Assembly (NCBI RefSeq): GCF_025857195.1
Contig: NZ_CP109787.1
Location: forward strand, 2,359,501-2,423,500
Direction of reading: 5' to 3'
DNA from: Leisingera thetidis
Lineage (GTDB): Bacteria > Pseudomonadota > Alphaproteobacteria > Rhodobacterales > Rhodobacteraceae
Length of the DNA stretch: 64,000 bases
The notes under the pieces are model-generated. The model saw nothing but the letters and a program-made list of their open reading frames with translations, searched no databases and was not told the origin of the DNA. Shown in pieces: positions 45,986-54,861 of the stretch. Position numbers and translations under genes: made by a program. Each line of letters opens with the position of its first letter. The stretch's first letter is position 1.

Positions 45986-47059
45986 ATGGCGCTACCAGCC
46001 AAGAAACAGTTCAAATACTGGGGCGTCGCCGCGGTGGTGTTCGCGGTGATCATGTGGGCGCTTGGCGGCGTGCTGATGCCGTTCATCCTGGGCGCCGCGA
46101 TTGCCTATATGATCGACCCGATCGCCGACCGGCTGGAAGCCTGGGGGCTGAGCCGCACCGCCGCCACCGCCGCCATCACCGTCGGCGCGCTGCTGGTGTT
46201 CCTGCTGCTGCTGCTGGTGGTGGTGCCGACGCTGATCTACCAGATGATCGACCTGGTCAACGTGCTGCCGCAGCTGGCGCGCGACGCGCGCGCCTTTGCG
46301 ATCGAGCATTTCCCCTCGGTGTTCGAGGAAAACAGCCGCATGCATCAGGCCATCGCCTCGATCGGGCAGACGCTGCAGTCGCGCGCGGGCCAGCTGCTGC
46401 AGACCGCGGCCGGATCCGCGGTGTCGCTGCTGAACGTGGTGGTGCTCTTGGTCATCGTGCCGGTGGTTGCGGTCTACCTGCTGCTGGACTGGGACCGGAT
46501 GGTGGCGCGCATCGACGCGCTCCTGCCGCGCGACCACCAGCCGGTGATCCGCCGCCTGGCCCGCGAGATCGACGCGGTGCTGGCCTCCTTCATCCGCGGC
46601 ATGGGCACGGTCTGCCTGATCCTGGGCACCTATTACGCGGTGGCGCTGATGCTGGTGGGGCTGAATTTCGGCCTGGCGGTCGGCTTCATCGCCGGGCTGA
46701 TCACCTTCATCCCCTATCTCGGCGCGCTGATCGGCGGCGCGCTGGCGATCGGGCTGGCGCTGTTCCAGTTCTGGGGCGACTGGGTGTCGATCGGGCTGGT
46801 CGGCATCATCTTTGCCATCGGACAGGTCGCCGAGGGCAATTTCCTCACCCCCAAGCTGGTCGGCGGCTCGGTCGGGCTGCATCCGGTCTGGCTGCTGCTG
46901 GCGCTGTCGGTGTTCGGGGCGCTGTTCGGCTTTGTCGGCATGCTGGTGGCGGTGCCCGTTGCCGCCGCCCTGGGCGTGGTCGCCCGCTTCCTGACCGAAC
47001 AGTATCTGGACAGCCGACTGTATCAGGGCCAGAGCCACCGGGACGCGGGGGCGGAATAA
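45986..47059 (+). CDS. AI-2E family transporter (PerM-like)
   Basis: A 357-residue membrane protein of the AI-2E/PerM family with about seven to eight helices. Diagnostic stretches are FILGAAIAYMIDPIADRLE near the N-terminus, PVVAVYLLLDWDRM in the middle and LITFIPYLGALIGGALAIGL followed by GNFLTPKLVGGSVGLHPVW. Substrates vary (autoinducer-2, Na+/H+ exchange). The chosen ATG is 45986; the frame extends to 45863 without a good start. It is 4 bp upstream of hda; the same adjacency (AI-2E transporter then hda) is frequent in Proteobacteria. Confidence 0.9.
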   Translation: MALPAKKQFKYWGVAAVVFAVIMWALGGVLMPFILGAAIAYMIDPIADRLEAWGLSRTAATAAITVGALLVFLLLLLVVVPTLIYQMIDLVNVLPQLARDARAFAIEHFPSVFEENSRMHQAIASIGQTLQSRAGQLLQTAAGSAVSLLNVVVLLVIVPVVAVYLLLDWDRMVARIDALLPRDHQPVIRRLAREIDAVLASFIRGMGTVCLILGTYYAVALMLVGLNFGLAVGFIAGLITFIPYLGALIGGALAIGLALFQFWGDWVSIGLVGIIFAIGQVAEGNFLTPKLVGGSVGLHPVWLLLALSVFGALFGFVGMLVAVPVAAALGVVARFLTEQYLDSRLYQGQSHRDAGAE

Positions 47060-47063
47060 TCCG

Positions 47064-47771
47064 ATGGCACAGCAGCTGAGCTTTGACCTCCCGGCGAAAC
47101 CGGCGCTGGGGCGGGATGATTTCTTTGTCGCCCCTTCCAACGCGATGGCGGTGGCGCTGCTGGATCCCGGCTTTGCCTGGCCCAGCGGCAAGCTGGTGCT
47201 GACCGGCCCCAAAGGCGCGGGCAAGACCCATCTGGTGCACGTCTGGGCCAGCCAGACCGGGGCGCGGATCATCCGCGCCGCCGGTCTGGCCGCCGAGGCG
47301 GTGCCGGATCTGGCGCAGGGCCCCATTGCGGTCGAAGACGTGCCGGCAATCGCCGCCCGCAAGGAGCAGCAGGACGCCCTGTTCCACCTGCACAACATGG
47401 TGCTGGCGGGCGGCCATGCGCTGGTGATGACCGGCCGCGATGCGCCGAATCTGTGGGGGCTGACCCTGCCCGACCTGCAAAGCCGGGTGCAGGCCGCCAC
47501 CCATGCCGAGCTGCAGGCGCCGGACGACCAGCTGCTGGCGGTGGTGCTGGCCAAGCTGTTCGACGACCGCCAGATCACCCCGAGACCGGATGTGATCCCC
47601 TATCTGGTGGCCCATATGGACCGCTCCTTTGCCGCGGCGGCGCAGATCGTCGGGCGGCTGGACCGCCTGTCGCTGGCGGAAAAATGCAGCCTGTCACGGC
47701 CGCTGGCGGTGCGGGTGCTGTCGGAAATCCGCGAGGAGGCACTGGAAAATGACGCATCCGCAAGCGGTTGA
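47064..47771 (+). CDS. hdaA: DnaA regulatory inactivator Hda family
   Basis: A 235-residue DnaA-related AAA+ protein. It begins QQLSFDLPAKPALG, where QLSFDL is the sliding-clamp binding motif of Hda/HdaA. Walker A is GPKGAGKTH, then LVHVWASQTGARII. Bound to the clamp it stimulates ATP hydrolysis by DnaA to prevent re-initiation. The Walker B/sensor parts are modified (IAVEDVPAI), as in other alphaproteobacterial members. It lies 4 bp after the transporter gene and 52 bp before the ppx-type gene. Confidence 0.92.
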   Translation: MAQQLSFDLPAKPALGRDDFFVAPSNAMAVALLDPGFAWPSGKLVLTGPKGAGKTHLVHVWASQTGARIIRAAGLAAEAVPDLAQGPIAVEDVPAIAARKEQQDALFHLHNMVLAGGHALVMTGRDAPNLWGLTLPDLQSRVQAATHAELQAPDDQLLAVVLAKLFDDRQITPRPDVIPYLVAHMDRSFAAAAQIVGRLDRLSLAEKCSLSRPLAVRVLSEIREEALENDASASG

Positions 47772-47823
47772 CCGCCGCCCTCGCTTCGACCATCCTGACC
47801 GCGGATTGCCAGACGGAGCCCTC

Positions 47824-49398
47824 ATGAACCTCACTCAGGACCCCGCCGCCGCCAATGCCGATTGGGGCCCCTTCGGCCGCCCGATCTTTGATGACCCCAG
47901 GGCCCGGGCGCTGTCCCGTGTCGGGGTGGTCGATGTCGGCTCCAACTCGGTCCGGCTGGTGGTGTTCGACGGCGCCGCCCGCAGCCCGGCCTATTTCTAC
48001 AACGAAAAGATCATGTGCGCGCTTGGCGCCGGTCTCTCGGAATCGGGCCGCCTGAACCCGGAAGGCCGCGCCCGCGCCCTGTCGGCGCTGCGCCGGTTCC
48101 AGCATCTGGCCCAGGGCATGGGGCTGCCGCCGCTGTCGGCGATTGCCACCGCCGCGGTGCGCGAGGCCGAGGACGGGCCGGAGTTCTGCGCCGAGGTGCT
48201 GCGCGAGACCGGGCTGAAGGTCCACGTCATCGACGGCCGCGAGGAAGCGCGGCTGTCGGCGCAGGGGGTGCTGTTGGGCTGGCCCGGCGCCTATGGTCTG
48301 GTCTGCGATATCGGCGGCTCCTCGATGGAGCTGGCGGAGATCCAGGAGAACACCGTCGGCCGCCGGGTGACCTCGCCGCTGGGGCCGTTGAAGCTGCGCG
48401 ACATCAAGGGCGGCCGCAGGGGCCGCAAGGAGCATATCCGCGCGGTGATCGAGCAGCTGAAGACGGAGATGGGGCCGCAGCGCGACCGGCTGTTCCTGGT
48501 CGGCGGCAGCTGGCGGGCGATTGCCCGCATCGACATGCACCGGCGCGGCTACCCCTTGAAAGTGCTGCATGAATACCGGATGTCCGCCCGGGACGTGCGC
48601 GAAACCGCCCGCTATATCGAGACCAGCAGCCTGGACAAGCTGCGCAGCGCCTGCGGTGTGTCCTCCAGCCGGATGTCGCTGGTGCCCTATGCCATCGACG
48701 TGCTGACCCGGCTGGTCAAGACCTTCAAGCCCAAGGACATCGCGGTGTCCAGCTACGGCATCCGCGAGGGGCTGCTGTACGAGCAGATGCCGCAGCGGCT
48801 GCGCGCCCGCGACCCGCTGATCGAGGCGTCGCGCTTTGCTGAGATGAAGGACGCGCGGGTGCCCGGCTTCGGCAAGACGCTGTATGATTTCGTCAGCCCG
48901 CTGTTCAGCGGTGCGCGGCACAGCAAGCGGCGGCTGGTCAAGGCGGCCTGCCTGCTGCATGACGTCAGCTGGCGCGCCCATCCCGACTACCGCGCCGAGG
49001 TCTGTTTCGACAATGCCACCCGCGCCAACCTGGGCGGGCTCAAGCATTCGGAGCGGGTGTTCCTGGGGCTGGCGCTGTTGCACCGCTACAGCAACAAGCG
49101 GCAGGGCAGCTCCTTTGAGCACCTGTACGGTCTGCTGGACGAAAGGGGCCAGCACGAGGCCGAGGTGCTGGGCAAGGCGATGCGCTTCGGCGCCATGCTA
49201 ATGGTGACCAGCAACGGCGAGATCGGCTCGCTGCACTGGCAGCCGCGCAAGCGGGTTCTGCATGCGGAGCTGCCGGATGCGGCGCGGCCGCTTTATGGCG
49301 AGGTGGCCGAATCCCGGCTGAAATCGCTGGCCAAGGCGCTGGAGGCCGAAGTGGAGCTGAAGTTCAGCAAGCCTGCGCCGACGCCGGATCCGGAATGA
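47824..49398 (+). CDS. ppx: Ppx/GppA family exopolyphosphatase
   Basis: A 524-residue Ppx/GppA phosphatase acting on polyphosphate or pppGpp. The ASKHA phosphate motifs are seen: VVDVGSNSVRLVVFDG (phosphate-1), TAAVREAEDGPEFC, and CDIGGSSMELAEI (phosphate-2). The C-terminal 200 residues form the HD-like domain (KAACLLHDVSWRAHPDYRAE). Length agrees with alphaproteobacterial Ppx (polyphosphate form). The start ATG at 47824 is preceded by CGGAG. No ppk gene is in the window. Confidence 0.93.
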   Translation: MNLTQDPAAANADWGPFGRPIFDDPRARALSRVGVVDVGSNSVRLVVFDGAARSPAYFYNEKIMCALGAGLSESGRLNPEGRARALSALRRFQHLAQGMGLPPLSAIATAAVREAEDGPEFCAEVLRETGLKVHVIDGREEARLSAQGVLLGWPGAYGLVCDIGGSSMELAEIQENTVGRRVTSPLGPLKLRDIKGGRRGRKEHIRAVIEQLKTEMGPQRDRLFLVGGSWRAIARIDMHRRGYPLKVLHEYRMSARDVRETARYIETSSLDKLRSACGVSSSRMSLVPYAIDVLTRLVKTFKPKDIAVSSYGIREGLLYEQMPQRLRARDPLIEASRFAEMKDARVPGFGKTLYDFVSPLFSGARHSKRRLVKAACLLHDVSWRAHPDYRAEVCFDNATRANLGGLKHSERVFLGLALLHRYSNKRQGSSFEHLYGLLDERGQHEAEVLGKAMRFGAMLMVTSNGEIGSLHWQPRKRVLHAELPDAARPLYGEVAESRLKSLAKALEAEVELKFSKPAPTPDPE

Positions 49399-49413
49399 GG
49401 CCGGCGGCAGGCG

Positions 49414-49794
49414 TCAGATCTCGGTGACGCCCTCTTCTGCCTCGTCTTCCTTGCCTGCGGGCGCATTCTCCTTGGGTTTCCTGCGGATGATGATATCGCC
49501 ATTGGGCAGGATCTCGGGCAGCTCATAGGCGCTCCAGTCCTCGACCTCCTTGGCGATCTCCGCCAGGGCCGGCCCCATCTCGCTGAGAAACGCGCCCATT
49601 GAGGGGCCGATCTCCCCGATCATGTCCTGCAGGTCTTCCAGCGCCGGTGCCATTTCCTGGCGCAGGCCCTCCCAGAACAGATCCGCCCCCCGTTCCATCA
49701 GCGAAGGATCATTGCCCTCCTCCGCCGCGTCCTGGGCGGCAAGCGAGCTGGACAGAAGGGCGGTCAGGGCGGCGGGCAGAAGAAACTGTTTCAT
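49414..49794 (-). CDS. hypothetical exported protein
   Basis: A 126-residue protein with a signal peptide (LLPAALTALLSSSLAAQ) and a helical, Met/Glu-rich mature part (ALEDLQDMIGEIGPSMGAFL and SEMGPALAEIAKEVEDW) ending in a charged tail (RKPKENAPAGKEDEAEEG). No catalytic motif. Similar small periplasmic proteins occur in many Rhodobacterales and are sometimes mislabelled as ATPases. The ATG at 49794 follows a weak ribosome site. It converges on ppx with 15 bp between stops. Confidence 0.78.
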   Translation of the reverse strand: MKQFLLPAALTALLSSSLAAQDAAEEGNDPSLMERGADLFWEGLRQEMAPALEDLQDMIGEIGPSMGAFLSEMGPALAEIAKEVEDWSAYELPEILPNGDIIIRRKPKENAPAGKEDEAEEGVTEI

Positions 49795-50082
49795 GGGGCT
49801 AATATAGGGGCGCCGGTTGCGCGCGAACAGAGGGATTGCAAACAGCGCCGCGCCGGGCGGGCGCTTGCTCCGGGGGCGGTTGCGGCAGACAGGTTCTGAT
49901 TTCCGCAAGCGGCGCCGCTCCGGCATCGGACGGTGCCCCCGGCGCCGGCGCCGGAGGAGATCTGCCGGCTGAGCCTGAAAAAAATCAGGGCGCATCGCAT
50001 GGGAAACAACCTTGGGATATTACGGCACAACAATTTGGTGTATGCTGGCTTGGTGTGCTGATTTGTACAAGGAGACCACTCC

Positions 50083-51132
50083 ATGCGCTCCCTTTGGGTT
50101 TCCCTGCTGACTTTGGTCCTCAGCTTTTCCGCCGCTGCTGCGCAAGCAAGTGAAATAGCCGAGGCACTGACAAAGCTTCGGACGTCTTTTGCGCGTACCG
50201 CGTTTTCTCATTTCAAGGCGATGCCTCTGCACCTTCGGTACGACGTGGAAGTGGGGGAGGTCATCCGTATTCAGGATGAACAGCGGCTGTTGAAAAGTTC
50301 CAAATGCTACCCCGGCCTCGAGATCGAGCTCGACGACAGAACGGAATCCGTCGCCGTTTCCCTGTCCCGGAAATCGGCGGTTGCCTTGGGGCTTGGGGGA
50401 CGCGCCAGCCTCTACGGCATTCCCGCTTCCGGCGAGGCAGAGTTCAACAGGAGTGTCCGCCGAAGCGTCCAGTCGATCCTGATGAGAACCTCATTCGCCT
50501 ACCCGCTGGGCGGGGCAAGTGAATTGATGTCTCCTACCGGAGATAGCGCCGAATGCGAGGCGCTTTTTCCGCCTGCCAGTATTCCGATGGGCCCCGGATT
50601 GCTGGTTTCGTCTGTCTTCACCGGCAAGCTGATAACGCAACAAGCAATCGACAGCGATCTTGCAGCCGGGATTGATGCCAGCGCCAAGCTGACACCGAGA
50701 GGGCTGCCCGTGGAAGTGTCCGGAGATGCGGAAGCCAGCACCAGTACACGGTCCGTCATTGCCCATCTGCGTCCGGAAGGAAGCTTTGCTGTCCAGTCCG
50801 CCTTCATAAGCCGCCGCGCTCTTATGGATTACTATGCGCTGGCCCAAAACAACCTCGAAACCTGGGCTGAGCTGGAAGCGCTGATCGAAAGCTATGTTTC
50901 GGGCGAAGAGGCTGGCCTCCTGGCAGACATCAAAAGTGGAATTTGGTCGTTGTGGGAAAAGCTCGACCAGCCTGAAGAAACCCTGACGCAATACAGGGAA
51001 CGCCTTTTTGCATCTGAAGATGCCGATTTCGTCGAAGACGTCGGAAAATTGGATGTTCCTGAAGAAGCATGGGACAGGATCGGCGTCGTTGCGGCGGCTG
51101 AAGTGATCGTCTCGACAACCATCGCGGAATAA
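50083..51132 (+). CDS. hypothetical secreted protein, lower GC
   Basis: A 349-residue protein of unknown function with a clear signal peptide (SLLTLVLSFSAAAAQASE). The mature part has two cysteines (SSKCYPGLEIEL and GDSAECEALF), a beta-rich middle with repeated S/T (EVSGDAEASTSTRSVIAHL) and a helical acidic C-terminus (EEALENDA-like ADFVEDVGKLDVPEEAWDR). Codon use is mixed and less GC-rich than in flanking genes, which hints at transfer or relaxed constraint. AAGGAG precedes the ATG by eight bases. Stands alone between leftward genes. Confidence 0.72.
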   Translation: MRSLWVSLLTLVLSFSAAAAQASEIAEALTKLRTSFARTAFSHFKAMPLHLRYDVEVGEVIRIQDEQRLLKSSKCYPGLEIELDDRTESVAVSLSRKSAVALGLGGRASLYGIPASGEAEFNRSVRRSVQSILMRTSFAYPLGGASELMSPTGDSAECEALFPPASIPMGPGLLVSSVFTGKLITQQAIDSDLAAGIDASAKLTPRGLPVEVSGDAEASTSTRSVIAHLRPEGSFAVQSAFISRRALMDYYALAQNNLETWAELEALIESYVSGEEAGLLADIKSGIWSLWEKLDQPEETLTQYRERLFASEDADFVEDVGKLDVPEEAWDRIGVVAAAEVIVSTTIAE

Positions 51133-51159
51133 GCTGGCCGCCGTGCCGTCCCCTCCCGA

Positions 51160-52155
51160 TCACTCCAGCGCAATGTCCAGCGTCACCGGGAAATGGTCGG
51201 AGGCCTTGAGCAGCGCCTCCCGCGTCTCTGCATCGGCGTAGCATTCCGCATCGTCAAAAGGGTGCCAGATCCGCCACTGCGGATCAAATCCCGTCAGGCT
51301 GCGGGAAATCATCACATAGTCCAGCAGCGCGCAGAAATAGCGTTTGGTTTCAGGATTGTAGAACCGCGAGGTGCTGGGCAGCACGGTGGCGCGCGGCTGC
51401 AGCAGGTTGTGCGCGTGGGGGTCGGTCAGCAGATCCCCCATCACGATCTCGACCGAGGAGCGGCCGAACAGTTCTTCGTATTCATCGAGGCCGGGGCCGT
51501 CGTTGAGATCGCCCAGCAGCACCACGTGCTCGCCCGCTGCCGCGTGTTCCGCCACCCGCCGGTGCAGCCAGATCGCCTGCGCCAGCTGCTTGCGCCGGTT
51601 GGCAATGGAAACGGCGGTGATCTCGCCGCGGGTTTTCGCCGCGTGCGGCGCCTTGGATTTCAGATGCGCGCCGATCATCCGCAGTCGGGTGCCGCCCCTG
51701 GTCCGCACGGCCAGCTCCAGCGGCGGCTTGGAAAACCGCACCTGGTCGGCCTGCGCATCGACGTCGAGATCGATGGCGAGCACCCCGTCGAACCGCGGCG
51801 CATCCGCCGAGGCGCGGGCATCGTGGCGGGCGGTCAGCACGTCGGGGTCATAGAGCAGCGCGATTTCCTGCTGGGTGTCGTTGGGAAAGCCGCTGACCGC
51901 CTCGCGCGCCCTGAGGCCCGCCTCTGCCGCAAAGTGTTCCAGGGCCCGGGTGGTGCGCTGGCGGCGGCCGGTGTTGGGCGCCTCGATCACCATCACCGCA
52001 TCGGCGTCGATGCGGCGCAGCACATGGGCGATGGCGTGCCCCTGGGTGTAGCGGTCAATCCCGTGGCGGGCCGACCGCGCGCCGTCCAGCAGCAGGCGGT
52101 CCTGGCTGTCGAACAGGTTGGCGAACCATTCGATGTTATAGGTGGCCAGCCGCAT
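51160..52155 (-). CDS. endonuclease/exonuclease/phosphatase family protein
   Basis: A 331-residue EEP-fold hydrolase. Metal and catalytic signatures are LATYNIEWFANL, VIEAPNTG (in the place of the usual QExP), LLGDLNDGPGLDEY, LDYVMIS and the C-terminal SDHFPVTLDI. The family includes nucleases, sphingomyelinases and phosphatases, so the substrate is open. No signal peptide. Its first 20 bp overlap the end of the DnaJ-domain gene upstream, so the two are coupled. Confidence 0.9.
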   Translation of the reverse strand: MRLATYNIEWFANLFDSQDRLLLDGARSARHGIDRYTQGHAIAHVLRRIDADAVMVIEAPNTGRRQRTTRALEHFAAEAGLRAREAVSGFPNDTQQEIALLYDPDVLTARHDARASADAPRFDGVLAIDLDVDAQADQVRFSKPPLELAVRTRGGTRLRMIGAHLKSKAPHAAKTRGEITAVSIANRRKQLAQAIWLHRRVAEHAAAGEHVVLLGDLNDGPGLDEYEELFGRSSVEIVMGDLLTDPHAHNLLQPRATVLPSTSRFYNPETKRYFCALLDYVMISRSLTGFDPQWRIWHPFDDAECYADAETREALLKASDHFPVTLDIALE

Positions 52156-52834
52156 TGCCGCCGCATCCGTTGATCTCGTCCCAGGCGCGGTTGATGTCGA
52201 TCAGCCGCTTTTCCGCCAGCCGCACCGCCTCTTCCGGCACCCCGCGGGCGATCATCGCATCCGGGTGGGTGTCGCGCACCAGCTGGCGCCAGTGCTTGCG
52301 GATCTCCTCCTTGGCCATATCCGGGGTGACGCCCAGCACCGTGAAGGGATCCTTGGGCGCATCCGGCACGAAGCGCGCCCGCAGCGCCTGGAACTGCTGC
52401 GGCGTCTGGCCGAAGATGCGGCTCACCTCCTCCAGGAACTCATTCTCGCCGGGGTGGTAGAACCCGTCCGCCAAGGCGATATGAAAGAGCCCCTCCATCA
52501 GGTCGCAGAGCGTGGCGGGGTCGTCGGCAAACATGCTGTGGATGCGGCGCGCGTATTCCTGGTAGCCGGCCACATCGGTGCGCGCCATGTTGAAGACGCG
52601 GGCCGCGCCGGTCTCGTCGTCGCGGGCGATCTGGAACACCTCGCGGAAGGCGGTGACCTCATCCCTTGTGACCTGGCCGTCGGCCTTGGCCATCTTGGCG
52701 CCAAGCGCAATCACGGCAATGGCAAAGGCCACGGTTCTTTCGGGCGGCGCGCGCAGGCGGTCGAACACTTCCGACAGGCTTTCGCCTGCGGCAAGCGCGG
52801 CCAGCGCGTCGGATATGCGGGTCCAGAGTGACAT
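52136..52834 (-). CDS. TerB/DnaJ domain protein (DjlA-like)
   Basis: A 232-residue protein combining a TerB-like helical domain (about residues 30-150: AIAVIALGAKMAKADGQVTR, DEVTAFREVF) with a C-terminal J domain (about 165-230: DPFTVLGVTPDMAKEEIRKH, then the DnaK-stimulating HPD in DTHPDAMIARG). This is the cytoplasmic part of DjlA; the N-terminal membrane segment of E. coli DjlA is absent. It would act as a DnaK co-chaperone. It overlaps the EEP-family gene by 20 bp. Confidence 0.9.
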   Translation of the reverse strand: MSLWTRISDALAALAAGESLSEVFDRLRAPPERTVAFAIAVIALGAKMAKADGQVTRDEVTAFREVFQIARDDETGAARVFNMARTDVAGYQEYARRIHSMFADDPATLCDLMEGLFHIALADGFYHPGENEFLEEVSRIFGQTPQQFQALRARFVPDAPKDPFTVLGVTPDMAKEEIRKHWRQLVRDTHPDAMIARGVPEEAVRLAEKRLIDINRAWDEINGCGGNAAGHL

Positions 52835-52843
52835 GCGGCGAGA

Positions 52844-53371
52844 CTAGCGGGGTTTGCCGGCGCTGTCAGGGGCGGGAATACCGGGTGTCAGGATTTTCTG
52901 CATGAAAACAGTGTCCAGCCAGCGGCCGTGCTTGCAGCCAAGCTCCGGCATTCTTGCGGTTTCCACATAGCCCAGGGCGGCGTGAAAGGCGATGGCGCCG
53001 GGATTGGCGCTGCTGACGCTGGCGATCAGAACGTGAACCCGGGCCGCTGCCGCCGCCGCCTCCAGCGCCTGCATCAGCCGGCGCCCCGCGCCCTTGCCCT
53101 GCGCCGCGGGCAGCAGGTGAATGGTGTGCTCCGCCGTGAACCGGTATCCGGGGCCGGGGCGGAAGGGGAAGAAATGCGCGTGGCCGAGGATTTCGCCGTC
53201 CTGCTCCGCCACCAGGTAGCTGCCGCTGCCGCGTCCGGCGGCGATCTGATCCCGCACCTGCGCCACGGTTTTCTCCAGGCTGTTGAAGGTCGCCAGCGTG
53301 TCGCGGATCACCCAGTTGGCGATGGCGCAGACCGCTTCGGCATCCTCTGCCCGGGCCGGGCGGATAATCAT
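52844..53371 (-). CDS. GNAT N-acetyltransferase (phosphinothricin type)
   Basis: A 175-residue GNAT acetyltransferase of the Pat/MnaT subgroup. It starts IIRPARAEDAEAVCAIANWVIRD-like with the N-terminal GNAT strand, then YLVAEQDGEILGHAHFFPFR, the acetyl-CoA loop LLPAAQGKGAGRRLMQAL (Q-x-x-G-x-G/A variant) and SSANPGAIAFHAALGYVE. Such enzymes acetylate methionine derivatives or phosphinothricin. Its ATG overlaps the stop of the VOC-domain gene (53368-53371). Confidence 0.9.
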   Translation of the reverse strand: MIIRPARAEDAEAVCAIANWVIRDTLATFNSLEKTVAQVRDQIAAGRGSGSYLVAEQDGEILGHAHFFPFRPGPGYRFTAEHTIHLLPAAQGKGAGRRLMQALEAAAAAARVHVLIASVSSANPGAIAFHAALGYVETARMPELGCKHGRWLDTVFMQKILTPGIPAPDSAGKPR

Positions 53372-53976
53372 CTCAGCTGCCTTTTGCCGTGCGGGGTGGC
53401 GAACTCCGCCATCATTGCGGGCGCCCCCTGCTCCACTGCGATGCGCGGGTCGGCCAGGATGCGGTCCAGCGCCGCCTGCAGCGCCGCTGCCTCCGGGTGG
53501 CTGAGGGTCAGCCGGGCCAGGCGGCAGCCCGACTGCGGCAGGCGGGCGGCGGGCGGCTCTGCCTGCCACTGCAGGACGGCGGGAAAGAGGTTGTCATAGG
53601 GCAAGAGCCCGTCCTCCGGCACCGTCATCAGCCAGCGCAGGTCGCCGCGCTGCATCTGCACGTGGCGCTGCGCATGGGGCGGCAGCAGGGTTTTTTCCGC
53701 GCCCAGGTCTTCGCTTCGCAGGATCCAGTTGCTGAGCCGCGCCGGGCCGTTGAGCCGGTCGAGGTCGAACCAGCGCGGCTGCTCCTGCGGCTGGGTTGCG
53801 GGGTCGATGGCGATGGCCTCCAGATAGAGCCCGTCCTCCAGCCCCATCAGCCGGTTATGGGTGCCATAGCGCGCATGGCTGCCGCCGGGGCCCAGGCGGA
53901 TGCCCAGGGACTGCTCCACATGGGCCGCGGCGTCTTCCAGCGTTGCGCCGGCCACCGCCAGGTGATCGAGTATCAT
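53368..53976 (-). CDS. VOC / glyoxalase-like domain protein
   Basis: A 202-residue protein of the Glyoxalase_3 type (PF13468). The N-terminus ILDHLAVAGATLEDAAAHVE gives the first metal-site His, followed by GGSHARYGTHNRLMGLEDGLYLEAIAID, where GTHNRL and the YLEAIAI Glu are family hallmarks. Function unknown. The ATG at 53976 starts the first beta strand, as usual for this family. Coupled to the GNAT gene by ATGA. Confidence 0.87.
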   Translation of the reverse strand: MILDHLAVAGATLEDAAAHVEQSLGIRLGPGGSHARYGTHNRLMGLEDGLYLEAIAIDPATQPQEQPRWFDLDRLNGPARLSNWILRSEDLGAEKTLLPPHAQRHVQMQRGDLRWLMTVPEDGLLPYDNLFPAVLQWQAEPPAARLPQSGCRLARLTLSHPEAAALQAALDRILADPRIAVEQGAPAMMAEFATPHGKRQLR

Positions 53977-54062
53977 GTGCGCGCCCTCCCCTTTGGCACC
54001 CGAGACTAGCGGTGCGGCGGCCGGGTGCAAGGCGGGATTTCAGGCGGGCGGGCGCCCGCGTC

Positions 54063-54551
54063 TCAGACCCAGATGGCTGCGGCCCAGACACCGGCGATCA
54101 CCGTGGGGTAGAACGTGCCGGCAAACCCCAGCCCCCTGAGCGGCGGCGACAGGTGGTAGCCGGCCCAGAACAGCAGGCGCATCAGCGCAAAGGACAGGCC
54201 AAGCGCGATGGCCACGGCGCCGCCCAGGGTGACGGCGGCAAAGGGCCAGATGGCCAGCGCCAGCACCAGCTGCTCCACGGTGTTGGCCAGCACCCGCTGG
54301 TCGATCTCTGCCGGGGAACCGGGCGCAAAGGGGGCACCGTCGATGATGGCGTCGTCAAAGAATCGCCGCTGCGCGATGCGGCCGGTCATCAGGGCGAGGA
54401 TCAGGCCAGGCGCGAGGAAGGCGCCGGGCAAGGCGATCGGGGCCGGGATATACGGCAGGCCCAGCCATTGCGGCAGGCCGGTGACCGCAACGCCCCAGAG
54501 GGCGCCGAGGGCCATGCCGGTAAGGATCTGAGGGCGTTTGGAGCGCAGCAT
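54063..54551 (-). CDS. MAPEG-like membrane protein
   Basis: A 162-residue membrane protein with four hydrophobic segments. The segment RVLANTVEQLVLALAIWPF (about residues 84-102) matches the MAPEG pattern (R-x-x-N-T-x-E-Q), the family of eicosanoid/glutathione membrane enzymes and bacterial relatives. The N-terminal two helices (LTGMALGALWGVAVTGLPQW, ALPGAFLAPGLILALM) precede it. The ATG at 54551 is the simplest start; a TTG at 54563 is possible. It follows the structured intergenic block downstream of methylmalonyl-CoA mutase. Confidence 0.75.
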   Translation of the reverse strand: MLRSKRPQILTGMALGALWGVAVTGLPQWLGLPYIPAPIALPGAFLAPGLILALMTGRIAQRRFFDDAIIDGAPFAPGSPAEIDQRVLANTVEQLVLALAIWPFAAVTLGGAVAIALGLSFALMRLLFWAGYHLSPPLRGLGFAGTFYPTVIAGVWAAAIWV

Positions 54552-54706
54552 GGCGCCACTCAATCACCGGTTCGGCGGTTTGCCAAGACCGGCCGCCGTC
54601 AGCCTGGACCGCCAAGCGGAAAGATGCAGGCTGGTTCTGGAGACAGAAATCCGAACCGCAGCGCTCCCGCCCGCCGCCGGCTGTGCCACAGGCACAACCG
54701 CGCCGG

Positions 54707-54779
54707 TTGGGCACGGCATCGCGCGCCTTGCGGCGCGCGATGCCGGCAGCCAGCCTGAAGGGCTGGCTGCCGGGCCCAA
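54707..54779. repeat. cloverleaf-like double hairpin with closing stem
   Basis: Two adjoining perfect hairpins, GGCATCGCGCGCC/GGCGCGCGATGCC (54715-54744, 4-base loop) and GGCAGCCAGCC/GGCTGGCTGCC (54745-54771, 5-base loop), are enclosed by TTGGGC (54707-54712) and GCCCAA (54774-54779). The whole forms a compact three-stem junction on either strand. No T-run, so it is not a standard intrinsic terminator. Confidence 0.75.
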
Positions 54780-54808
54780 AGCCGCCAAGGGGGCGGCCCG
54801 AAGGGCAG

Positions 54809-54851
54809 GCACCTGCGGGTGCGGGAGAGCCTCCCCTGCCCCCGCAGGTGC
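54809..54851 (-). terminator. hairpin just after methylmalonyl-CoA mutase
   Basis: Arms GCACCTGCGGG (54809-54819) and CCCGCAGGTGC (54841-54851), with a smaller GGGAG/CTCCC stem inside. It begins 11 bp after the stop codon of the leftward mutase gene, the normal place for a terminator, but lacks a T-run. Confidence 0.55.
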
Positions 54852-54861
54852 GGTGTTTGCG

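Larger units (their letters stand above)
54552..54861. other. structured intergenic block after mutase gene
   Basis: No gene. It contains at least four stem-loops: TGTGCC/GGCACA (54682-54696), a 13-bp stem (54715-54744), an 11-bp stem abutting it (54745-54771) and an 11-bp stem 11 bp from the mutase stop (54809-54851). The sequence resembles a dispersed intergenic element rather than a simple terminator. Confidence 0.65.
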
